A stretch of DNA of 64,000 nucleotides. Origin: CAYQDF01 sp964416175 (GTDB lineage: Bacteria > Chloroflexota > Anaerolineae > Anaerolineales > UBA4823). The first letter of the stretch is position 1. The number at the start of each line of letters is the position of its first letter. A model generated the notes under the pieces. It saw only the letters and a program-made list of their open reading frames with translations, ran no database searches and was not told where the DNA came from. A program made the translations under genes and the position numbers. Below, one piece after another: positions 1 through 6,806 of the stretch. The stretch spans positions 1-64,000 of the forward strand of contig CAYQDF010000002.1 of NCBI GenBank assembly GCA_964416175.1, written 5' to 3'.

Positions 1-2
1 AG

Positions 3-1403
3 CTCGGCAGGCGCCAGGCGGGGGTCAACACCCTGACGGTCGTGGCGGCGGGGATGGCCTTCTTCAACCCGCGCCTCCTGTGGGATGTTGGTTTCCAGCT
101 CTCGTTTGCCGCGACCCTGGGGCTGGTGCTATATGCGGCGCCGCTCCAGGAGGCCTTCGTGCGCCTGGCCAGCCGCTACCTCCCGACGGAGACCGCTCAG
201 AGGCTGTCTCGACCCGTTGGCGAATACTTCCTGTTCACCCTGGCGGCGCAGGTCTTGATCCTGCCGATCAGCCTGTACTATTTCCAAAAGTTGTCGCTGA
301 TCTCCCTGGTTGCCAACCCGCTGGTGCTGCCCGCTCAGCCGCCCCTGATGATCCTGGGGGGCCTGGCGACCCTGATCGGGACGGTCCATCTCCCCTTCGG
401 GCAGGCCCTGGCCTGGCTGGCCTGGCCGTTCGCCGCGTACACCGTCCGGGCGGTGGAGCTGCTGGCGCGAGTCCCCGGCGGGTCGATCTCGACCGGCTTC
501 GTAAGCCTGGTGGGGGTGTGCGTCTTTTATGCGGGCCTGTTCACCCTGACTTTCGCCGCGGCCCGGGTGAAAGGGCTCCCTGGCCGGATCGCCCCGGGAT
601 TGGCGCTGACTGGGCTGTTCGCCCTGACCGCCCTCGTATGGCGGATTGCCCTGGCCGCGCCGGACGGGAAGCTGCACCTGACCGTGCTGGACGTGGGCAG
701 CGGCGACGGCCTGCTGATCCGGACGCCGGGCGGGAGGGCGGTGCTGGTAGACGGCGGTTCGAGCGTGGTGCGCCTGTCGGAGCAGCTGGGGAGGCGGCTG
801 CCCTTCGGGCGGCGGGGATTGGACTGGCTGGTGGTGGGGGCCGCCGAGGAGGAGAACATCGGCGGGCTGCCGCGAGTCCTGGAACGCTTTCCACCGGCGA
901 GCGTGCTGTGGGCCGGGCCGATGGATGGAACATATGCCGCTCAAGCTCTGCGTGAAGAGCTGGTTCAAGCCGGCCGCCACCCGGTCGAGGCGCAAGCGGG
1001 GCAGGTCCTGGATCTGGGGAATGGGGCGGGGCTGCGCGTGTTATCGGCGGGCAGGCGAGGAGCAGTGCTGCTGCTGGAATGGGACCGCTTCCGGGCGGTG
1101 TTGCCGGTTGGGATGGACTTCGAGAGCCTGGAGGCGCTGCAGGAGGATCCCTCACTGGCGCAGGTGAGCGCCCTGTTGCTGGCGGACTGCGGTTACGCGC
1201 CGGTCAACCCGCCGGAGTGGATTGAGAAACTGCGCCCGCAGGTGGTCCTGCTCAGCGTGGGTGGTGGCGACCGGCGCGGGCTGCCATCCCCCGAAACCCT
1301 GGAGGCAGCGGTGGGGTACACCCTGCTGCGGACGGATGTGAATGGGTGGATCGAGATCAGTACGGATGGGAAGCGGATGTGGGTGCAGGTGGAGAAAAAG
1401 TGA
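3..1403 (+). CDS. comEC: ComEC/Rec2 family competence protein, 3' part (5' end outside window)
   Basis: This is the C-terminal ~466 residues of the inner-membrane channel that takes up single-stranded DNA. The reading frame is open from the first bases of the window, so the GTG at 42 is internal and the gene starts upstream. The conserved Competence-domain signature (NPRLLWDVGFQLSFAAT) lies at about residues 21-37 of the visible part and is followed by several hydrophobic segments up to about residue 210. From about residue 220 a metallo-beta-lactamase-like domain begins (LTVLDVGSGDGLLIRTPGG, then LVDGG). Where the family has the metal-binding HxHxDH motif before IGGL, this protein reads GAAEEENIGGL, so the metal ligands are missing. 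The degraded motif suggests a structural rather than nuclease role for that domain. Recognition as ComEC is firm; activity is not. Confidence 0.9.
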   Translation, partial: LGRRQAGVNTLTVVAAGMAFFNPRLLWDVGFQLSFAATLGLVLYAAPLQEAFVRLASRYLPTETAQRLSRPVGEYFLFTLAAQVLILPISLYYFQKLSLISLVANPLVLPAQPPLMILGGLATLIGTVHLPFGQALAWLAWPFAAYTVRAVELLARVPGGSISTGFVSLVGVCVFYAGLFTLTFAAARVKGLPGRIAPGLALTGLFALTALVWRIALAAPDGKLHLTVLDVGSGDGLLIRTPGGRAVLVDGGSSVVRLSEQLGRRLPFGRRGLDWLVVGAAEEENIGGLPRVLERFPPASVLWAGPMDGTYAAQALREELVQAGRHPVEAQAGQVLDLGNGAGLRVLSAGRRGAVLLLEWDRFRAVLPVGMDFESLEALQEDPSLAQVSALLLADCGYAPVNPPEWIEKLRPQVVLLSVGGGDRRGLPSPETLEAAVGYTLLRTDVNGWIEISTDGKRMWVQVEKK

Positions 1404-1522
1404 ATCCTTTTCCACAGGGACGCTCCAAAGCTCAGACGTGCTGATTTCGTTCGATTATCCGAGAGTGACGCCGGGATTTTCCGTCCAGCAGGCGTTGATA
1501 CACCTGCTCGACTGCGCCTGGA

Positions 1523-1891
1523 ATGGCAGGAAGCCAGCGACCAGGCCTGGCTGGTGTTGGAAACTGGCAGGCTGGTCAGATCGCCGTCATAGCGAACGCG
1601 CTTTCTTTAGTATATGGGTCACTCCCGGGGAACAGAACGGTCAAGGCGGCGTGGACGACGACCTGGACGGCAACAGCTGGAGCGCCAGGCGGATTTTCCA
1701 AGGCGGTCTCCTGCACCGCCGGCAGCAATGGCAGCTGCACCCTGACCACCGGTACACTCAAATTAAGCCGCTGCAGTGTAACCCTGACCGGGAAAGGTGT
1801 CACTCGAACCGGATTCACTTACAAAACGTCATTGAATAATGGCCCGGTTGCTGATAGCTATGGAACCGCAATTGTCATCAACAAACCTTAA
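1523..1891 (+). pseudogene. Remnant of an Ig-like C-terminal domain of a secreted protein
   Basis: A 122-codon frame whose second half reads like the terminal beta-sandwich repeat of secreted bacterial proteins: WTTTWTATAG, then CTAGSNGSCTLTTGTL, then TGFTYKTSLNNGPVADSYG and an ending in IVINKP followed by a stop. I recognise this pattern from C-termini of large secreted proteins. It normally follows hundreds of residues of enzyme or adhesin, but here there is no signal peptide, no convincing start and no upstream domain. The 120 bases before it, just after comEC, do not extend the fold in another frame. I read it as the tail of a deleted gene. The stretch 1404-1942 holds nothing else that I can support. 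The family assignment is from memory and moderate. Confidence 0.45.
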
Positions 1892-1942
1892 TTCCAGGCA
1901 GCTGCTCCCTGGAAAAAACAGGAAATGAATCTATTGACTTAA

Positions 1943-1971
1943 TTGACAAATCCCATGTTTACTGGTAAGAT
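1943..1971 (+). promoter_or_regulatory. Sigma-70-type promoter of the first cold-shock gene
   Basis: A TTGACA hexamer at 1943-1948 and TAAGAT at 1966-1971 are separated by exactly 17 bases in an AT-rich patch. Transcription would begin near 1978 and give a leader of about 145 nt before the cold-shock start codon, which is the long leader typical of cspA-type genes. Confidence 0.7.
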
Positions 1972-2020
1972 TTTCATAGTTAGGATGCCAAAGAGTTACC
2001 GTTGGACGTAAGTAAGACAA

Positions 2021-2051
2021 TGGCCCAGGCGAAAGTCCTTGGCTATTTTTT
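2021..2051 (+). promoter_or_regulatory. Terminator-like hairpin in the cold-shock leader (candidate attenuator)
   Basis: Inside the leader, GGCCCAGG pairs with CCTTGGCT (one mismatch) around a short loop, and a run of six T follows. It looks like an intrinsic terminator but lies between promoter and start codon. The second cold-shock gene in this window has the same arrangement, which supports a regulatory role. Confidence 0.45.
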
Positions 2052-2122
2052 GTTTGACTGCTCCGATGGAACCACCAAAGCATCACTAGTAACCTTTACC
2101 TAGACACAAGGAGTCTAAAATA

Positions 2123-2335
2123 ATGTCAGATCGAATCGTCGGTACAGTCAAATGGTTCAACGGGAACAAAGGCTACGGCTTTATCTCCCGCGAGGACGGC
2201 CCGGACGTGTTCGTCCACTACTCAGCCATCCAGACCGAAGGCTACCGCAACCTGATGGAAGGCCAAAAAGTGGAATTCACGGTCGAGCAGGGTCCCAAGG
2301 GGTTGCAGGCCGCGAACGTCGTTCCATTGAACTGA
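2123..2335 (+). CDS. cspA: Cold-shock protein, CspA family
   Basis: A 70-residue single cold-shock domain (OB fold) that binds single-stranded RNA and DNA and acts as an RNA chaperone. Both nucleic-acid-binding motifs are seen: RNP1-like GYGFISRE (about residues 18-25) and RNP2-like DVFVHYSAI (about residues 28-37), with the opening VKWFN typical of the family. The length is the family norm. A good ribosome-binding site (AAGGAG) precedes the ATG. The gene stands alone between its own promoter with a long leader and its own terminator. A close paralogue of the same length lies on the other strand at the far end of the window. The symbol denotes the family, not proven orthology to Escherichia coli cspA. 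Confidence 0.95.
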   Translation: MSDRIVGTVKWFNGNKGYGFISREDGPDVFVHYSAIQTEGYRNLMEGQKVEFTVEQGPKGLQAANVVPLN

Positions 2336-2360
2336 TCCTCAATATAATTGCATGCGAAAA

Positions 2361-2392
2361 ACGCCCCGGGTGTGAGGCCCGGGGTGTTTTTT
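2361..2392 (+). terminator. Rho-independent terminator of the cold-shock gene
   Basis: ACGCCCCGGG pairs over 10 positions (one G-T) with CCCGGGGTGT around a 7-base loop, followed by six T. It lies 26 bases after the cspA stop codon. Confidence 0.9.
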
Positions 2393-2478
2393 GGTTTTCC
2401 ATCTCAGGATACCGGTGGTGGTTCTAAAGGTACGGCTCAGGATTTCTGTGCGAATCGCCTGCCGGCTGCGTTCCATGG

Positions 2479-3453
2479 TTATAGCGGAAGCCACGTGCCG
2501 ATGCCGCGCTCGACTGCCCGCCGGTAGATCTCGGGAGCGACCGCCATGTCGTCCAGGGCCAGCCCCAGGTTGATCGCCAGAGTGCGCTCGCCGGGGTGCT
2601 CGCGCCCGGGTTTCAGCCCGGAGACAATCTCCCCCAGATCGGCGTAGGGGTCCGGCGTCTCCTGGAAATATCCCACAGAGCGGTAATACTGGAACTGGGC
2701 GTGGTCATCGGTGCTGATCTTATCGAATTGCGCGAGGGCTGCCGGTTGCCAGTAGCTGTCGAAGTCCACCGCGCTGGCGAAGGCGCCGGGGGGGAGCCAA
2801 TCTTTTTCGATCTCTGGCCTGGGGTGTTTGAGGATCGGCCCGGAGGTGACCACCATGTCGCTTTTCACCACGGCCTCTTTTGGTTCCCTCACGCCGATGA
2901 TCTCCAGCCCCAGCCTGGCGCTCATCTCCTCCACATAACGGGCCTGCACATCCGGCAGGATATCGTAGGCGTAAACGCGCCGGACCGGGAACAACGCGGC
3001 CAGCGACTCCAGGTTTGTGCGTCCCTGGACTCCGCAGGCCAGGATGCCAACGACCTCGCTCTCCGGCCTGGCGAGATATTTCGCAGAGAGGGCTGTAGCA
3101 GCCCCGGTCCGGTAAGCCGTGAGCCAGGTGCAGTCCATCACTGCATAGGGTATCCCTGTGTCCACATCGTTCAGGATGAGCAAACCGCTGATGTAAGGCA
3201 GGCCGCGGCGGAAATTCTCCGGGTAACCGCTGACCCACTTGATCCCGGCAGACCTGGCTGCCGGGATGAAAGCCGGCATGGCGTGGATGAAGGCGTCCGG
3301 CTGGGTGTGTATGCCGGGTTTGGGGGGCATCTCTACCCTGCCCAAGCCCTTTTCTTTGAAAGCAGCTTCGAGCAGACCGATGATCGTGCGCACATCGAGG
3401 GCGACCGCTTCGACGTCTGCCCGTGAGAGGTAAAGGAGTTGAGTTGTGGTCAT
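2479..3453 (-). CDS. Ornithine cyclodeaminase / mu-crystallin family protein
   Basis: An NAD(P)-dependent enzyme family that includes ornithine cyclodeaminase, alanine dehydrogenase and ketimine reductases. I start it at the ATG at 3453, which has GGAG just upstream and gives 324 residues, the usual family length; the in-frame extension upstream has no family-like sequence. Visible features are IKWVSGYP with the conserved lysine (about K72), TAYRTGAATALSAK with the conserved arginine (about R115), a Rossmann nucleotide loop GILACGVQGRT (about 137-146), and the DFDSYW segment that carries the catalytic-type aspartate. Exact substrate cannot be told from sequence. It is divergent from the ECF transporter genes, which might point to linked uptake and metabolism of an amine or amino acid, but that is only inference. 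Confidence 0.82.
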   Translation of the reverse strand: MTTTQLLYLSRADVEAVALDVRTIIGLLEAAFKEKGLGRVEMPPKPGIHTQPDAFIHAMPAFIPAARSAGIKWVSGYPENFRRGLPYISGLLILNDVDTGIPYAVMDCTWLTAYRTGAATALSAKYLARPESEVVGILACGVQGRTNLESLAALFPVRRVYAYDILPDVQARYVEEMSARLGLEIIGVREPKEAVVKSDMVVTSGPILKHPRPEIEKDWLPPGAFASAVDFDSYWQPAALAQFDKISTDDHAQFQYYRSVGYFQETPDPYADLGEIVSGLKPGREHPGERTLAINLGLALDDMAVAPEIYRRAVERGIGTWLPL

Positions 3454-3599
3454 CTTTCTCCCTCGAAGTTTGGAAAATTCCCTGGAGGTTGCCCAAAAGT
3501 CTGATCTTCTTAAGAGAATCCTGCGGGAGACTGCTTTCTGGAGTATAGATGATGTCCTCCAGAAAAGCAATCAGGCCGGGGAAATTCGCTCAACAAACG

Positions 3600-3628
3600 T
3601 TACAATGTACTTTGATCAGGGTTATACT
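3600..3628 (+). promoter_or_regulatory. Predicted promoter of the ECF transporter operon
   Basis: TTACAA (3600-3605) and TATACT (3623-3628) are 17 bases apart. The expected start of transcription (about 3635) falls right at the foot of the hairpin described next, so the mRNA would begin with that structure. Confidence 0.5.
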
Positions 3629-3636
3629 TATAAGAG

Positions 3637-3709
3637 TTACGCAGTTCAGAACCTCCTACAGACTGCGTAAGTCCTAACTTATTAATCATCCACATCGCTT
3701 CAGGAGGTT
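3637..3709 (+). promoter_or_regulatory. Candidate regulatory leader: hairpin whose loop pairs with the Shine-Dalgarno
   Basis: TTACGCAGT (3637-3645) pairs perfectly with ACTGCGTAA (3662-3670). The 16-base loop contains AACCTCCT (3650-3657), which is an exact 8-base complement of AGGAGGTT (3702-3709), the ribosome-binding site of the transporter S component. The fold is an H-type pseudoknot that would hide the ribosome-binding site, the logic used by several small riboswitches. It does not match the TPP, preQ1-I or tetrahydrofolate consensus as I know them. Confidence 0.5.
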
Positions 3710-3713
3710 TTAT

Positions 3714-4307
3714 ATGTCAAGGCTCCGGGAAGATTTTCAAACGATCACTTGGGTATTGATCCCGGTGGCGATTGCCATCAACATCGCCGTCGGTCAGTTG
3801 ATCCTGGTCATCAAGGTCCCTCTCTACCTTGACTCGATCGGGACGGTCCTGGTTGGCGTCCTGGCTGGTCCCTGGGCGGGAGCGCTGACCGGTTTGCTCT
3901 CGAACCTGATCTGGGGACTGAGCGGATTAAACGTGACCTATGCGCCTTTCGCCGGAGTGGCGGCAGTGATCGGCTTGCTGGCCGGGCTGTTTGGCGAAGC
4001 ACTCTGGATGCGCTCCTGGTGGAGAGCCATCCTGGCTGGCGTGATCACGGGCCTGATCGCAGCGGTGATTTCCGCCCCCATCGCCGCGTACGTGTTCGGC
4101 GGTGTAACCGGCTCGGGCACTGACATCCTCGTGGCCGCCTTCCGGCAGGCGGGCCTGGACGTCCTGGGAGCTTCCATGGCGCAAGGCGTCTCCTCTGATC
4201 CGCTCGATAAGGCGATCTCCTTCTTCGTTGTGTGGTTGATCGTCCAGGCGTTGCCGATGCGCTTTTTGGCGCGTTTTCCGAGGTCTGAATCACTCAAGCT
4301 GGCCTGA
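3714..4307 (+). CDS. ECF transporter substrate-binding membrane (S) component
   Basis: A 197-residue integral membrane protein with about five to six hydrophobic segments. The phrase VPLYLDSIGTVLVGVLAGPW followed by ALTGLLSN is characteristic of a family annotated as ECF-type S component. S components capture a vitamin or similar micronutrient and dock on the EcfT/EcfA module. The three genes that follow encode exactly that module, so this is a dedicated (group I) ECF system. The substrate is not apparent; the family is not obviously ThiT, RibU, BioY or QueT. The start ATG has a strong AGGAGG five bases upstream, which the leader may mask. Nothing is missing compared with the family. Confidence 0.82.
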   Translation: MSRLREDFQTITWVLIPVAIAINIAVGQLILVIKVPLYLDSIGTVLVGVLAGPWAGALTGLLSNLIWGLSGLNVTYAPFAGVAAVIGLLAGLFGEALWMRSWWRAILAGVITGLIAAVISAPIAAYVFGGVTGSGTDILVAAFRQAGLDVLGASMAQGVSSDPLDKAISFFVVWLIVQALPMRFLARFPRSESLKLA

Positions 4308-4345
4308 ACTCCCCTTCGAGCTGGGGGACCGGTCACTCATAAGAT

Positions 4346-5131
4346 ATGTCGCAGGCGATCAGTCTGTATGTAGCCCGCGCGAGCGGGATACATCGACTCC
4401 ACCCGTTAACCAAGTTGACCCTGGTAGGCTTCCTGCTGCTCGGTGGGCTGGTCCTGCCGGGCCTGTGGGCGCCGTACCTGTTGTTCCTGGCTTTCCTGCT
4501 CCCCCTGGCAGCCATCGGGCAGGTGTTTAGATCTCTGGCCCGCATCACCTGGAAGGCGGTGCTGCCCTTCGCGCTCTCCGTTTTCCTGATCCAGGGATTC
4601 TTGTGGACTGGGGGTACCCCGATCCTCCGGCTGGGACCGATCTCGTTGAAACAGGAAGGGTTGGAGTTCGCCGTGGCGAGCGCGGGCCGCATCTTGATCG
4701 TCGTGGGAACCTTCATCTGGTTTACCCTGACCACGCGCCCGGATACACTCATGATGTCCCTGGCACAGCGCGGCTTTCCAGCGAAACTGGCATACGCCGT
4801 CGTTGCGACCATCCAAATCGTCCCGCGCTTCCAGGCGCGTGCCGCGGCAATCCTGGACGCGCAGCGAGCGCGCGGCCTCGAGACCGAGGGGAACTTCCGC
4901 CAACGGGCAAAAGCGATCGTGCCGCTCGTTGCGCCATTGATCTTGAGCAGTCTGGTCGATGTCGAAGAACGCGCCCTGGCGATCGAATCCCGAGGGTTCA
5001 GCCACCCTGGTGTGAAGACCAGTCTGGTGGATATCCCAGAAGCCGGCTGGGAGAGATTTGCCAGGTGGATTCTGATCCTGGCCGCTGCTGCTGTGATCGG
5101 TTTCCGCGCCTGGTTCCAGTTCGGCCGATGA
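4346..5131 (+). CDS. ecfT: ECF transporter transmembrane (T) component
   Basis: A 261-residue CbiQ/EcfT-type membrane scaffold that couples ATP hydrolysis by the EcfA pair to toppling of the S component. About five hydrophobic segments lie between residues 25 and 130 and at the C-terminus. The two cytosolic Ala-Arg-Gly coupling-helix motifs are recognisable: QRARGLETEG at about residue 173 and AIESRGFSHP at about residue 215. It lies 38 bases after the S component and its stop overlaps the next start in an ATGA junction, so translation of the T and A subunits is likely coupled. Confidence 0.9.
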   Translation: MSQAISLYVARASGIHRLHPLTKLTLVGFLLLGGLVLPGLWAPYLLFLAFLLPLAAIGQVFRSLARITWKAVLPFALSVFLIQGFLWTGGTPILRLGPISLKQEGLEFAVASAGRILIVVGTFIWFTLTTRPDTLMMSLAQRGFPAKLAYAVVATIQIVPRFQARAAAILDAQRARGLETEGNFRQRAKAIVPLVAPLILSSLVDVEERALAIESRGFSHPGVKTSLVDIPEAGWERFARWILILAAAAVIGFRAWFQFGR

Positions 5132-5991
5132 TCCGGCTCGATCGGGTCACATACACCTATCCGGGCACAACAAAGCCAGCTCTGCGGGATGTGTCTCTGC
5201 ATGTCCCGGAGGGCCAGTTTTGCGCCGTGGTTGGCCCGAACAATGCCGGGAAGTCCACGCTCGCGTATGCCATGGCTGGATTCATCCCGCATTTCTACCG
5301 CGGCACTCTCGCCGGCGGCGTAACCATCGCCGGAAGGGAAACGCGGCAGACACCGCTCCACGAGCTGGTGTTGATCGTGGGCCTGATCATGCAAAATCCA
5401 TTTAACCAGATATCCGGAACGAAATTCACCGTGCGGGAAGAGATCGCATTCGGTCTGGAAAACCTGGGGGTGCCGCGGGAGAGGATGGTGGAACGAGTGG
5501 AGGAGGCGATGGCGCTGGTAGGGATTGGGGACCTGGCCGAGCGGTCGCCGCTGGCTCTCTCGGGCGGTCAGATGCAGCGGGTGGCGATCGCATCGATCCT
5601 GGCGATGCAGCCGAAGGTGCTTGTGCTGGACGAACCGACTTCCCAGCTGGACCCAATCGGGAGCAAAGAAGTGTTTGCTGTTGTCCGCGCGCTGATCACC
5701 GAGAGGAAGACAACGGTCGTGATGATCGAGCACAAGCTGGAATGGGTGGCGGAGTTCGCCGACCGGATAGTTGCTTTGAAGGACGGGGAGATCATCGCAG
5801 ATGGGGAGGCAGGGAAAGTCCTCGGTGAGGAACCGCGAGTGATCGAGGCTGTTGGCCAGACCCGCTATTCACAGGCAGGTCTCCGGGCACGCCAGGAGGG
5901 CCTGTGGCTGGCCGGGAGAAGACTCCCGGTCACCCTGGAAGAGGCCGTGGAAGGGTTTCGGGAGGCGAGGCGGAGGATGGAGATTGATTGA
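5128..5991 (+). CDS. ecfA1: ECF transporter ATPase subunit A1
   Basis: A 287-residue ABC ATPase starting at the ATG in the ATGA overlap with ecfT. The sequence opens with the family-typical MIRLDRVTYTYPGT. Motifs: Walker A GPNNAGKST (an Asn where Gly is usual), Q-loop MQNPFNQISG, signature LSGGQMQRVAIA, Walker B VLVLDEPTSQLD and switch histidine MIEHKL. All catalytic residues are present. The C-terminal tail after residue 235 (VGQTRYSQAG onward) is an extra helical segment common in EcfA proteins. It forms an asymmetric heterodimer with the next gene product, with which it overlaps by 8 bases. Confidence 0.92.
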   Translation: MIRLDRVTYTYPGTTKPALRDVSLHVPEGQFCAVVGPNNAGKSTLAYAMAGFIPHFYRGTLAGGVTIAGRETRQTPLHELVLIVGLIMQNPFNQISGTKFTVREEIAFGLENLGVPRERMVERVEEAMALVGIGDLAERSPLALSGGQMQRVAIASILAMQPKVLVLDEPTSQLDPIGSKEVFAVVRALITERKTTVVMIEHKLEWVAEFADRIVALKDGEIIADGEAGKVLGEEPRVIEAVGQTRYSQAGLRARQEGLWLAGRRLPVTLEEAVEGFREARRRMEID

Positions 5992-6805
5992 CGTCGATGT
6001 AGACCGGGTGTCTTTCACTTATCCTTCCGGCGTGATGGCGCTTCATGAGGTAACGCTGCACATCGCTGCCGGTGAGGGGGTCGCGATCGTGGGGCAGAAT
6101 GGCGCCGGGAAGACAACGCTGGTGAAACACCTGAACGGGCTGCTGAAGCCGACGACCGGCAGCGTGAAGGTCGGAGGCAGGGACACCCGCTTATTTTCAA
6201 CCGCGCAGATGGCGAGTTGGGTCGGCTATGTTTTCCAAAACCCCGATGATCAACTGTTTCAGGCCACAGTGAAAGCCGAAGTGATGTTCGGGCCGCTGAA
6301 TCTTGGGTGGAAGAAACAGCACATCGAGGAGAATGCCGCGCGCGCTATCGAGATGGTCGGCCTGGAAAAAGCGCTGAATCAGCATCCTTATGATCTCTCT
6401 CCCGGCGAACGCAGGCGAGTGGCGTTCGCTGCGGTGCTTGCAATGGATACCCCCCTCGTGATCCTGGATGAACCTACCACGGGACAGGACTTTGCTGGCG
6501 TCGAGCTGGTGGGCCGGGTGGTCGCGGAGCTGAAAAACCGGGGAAAAACCGTGGTCGCGATCACCCACGACATCGATTTCTGCGCCGAACACTTCGAGCG
6601 CACGATCGTGATGGGCGGCGGAAAGGTGCTCCTCGATGGGCCGGCTCGCGAGGTGCTCACCCAGGTGGACATCCTGGCAAAAAGCTACGTCGAACCTCCG
6701 CAGTTGATCCGGCTGGCGGATCGCCTTGGGCTGGGCGGGGCGCCGCTGACCGTCGAGGAGTTCGTTGCTGATTTGAAGAGGAGCTGGGTTGGGGGGAGGT
6801 TTTAG
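5984..6805 (+). CDS. ecfA2: ECF transporter ATPase subunit A2
   Basis: A 273-residue ABC ATPase. The likely start is the TTG at 5984, preceded by GGAGG and overlapping the end of ecfA1 by 8 bases; the first in-frame ATG falls too far inside the domain. Motifs: Walker A GQNGAGKTT, Q-loop FQNPDDQLFQ, a divergent signature LSPGERRRVAFA (Pro-Gly-Glu in place of Gly-Gly-Gln), Walker B LVILDEPTTGQD and switch AITHDIDF. Divergence of one signature motif is common in heterodimeric ECF ATPases and suggests two unequal nucleotide sites. The stop lies one base from the convergent stop of the next gene, so no separate terminator fits between them. Confidence 0.9.
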   Translation: MIDVDVDRVSFTYPSGVMALHEVTLHIAAGEGVAIVGQNGAGKTTLVKHLNGLLKPTTGSVKVGGRDTRLFSTAQMASWVGYVFQNPDDQLFQATVKAEVMFGPLNLGWKKQHIEENAARAIEMVGLEKALNQHPYDLSPGERRRVAFAAVLAMDTPLVILDEPTTGQDFAGVELVGRVVAELKNRGKTVVAITHDIDFCAEHFERTIVMGGGKVLLDGPAREVLTQVDILAKSYVEPPQLIRLADRLGLGGAPLTVEEFVADLKRSWVGGRF

Positions 6806-6806
6806 C

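Noticed and set aside
3637..3709. TPP, preQ1-I or tetrahydrofolate riboswitch
   Set aside because: The conserved core bases of those classes are not present; only the general pseudoknot logic is shared, so I report it as an unassigned candidate.
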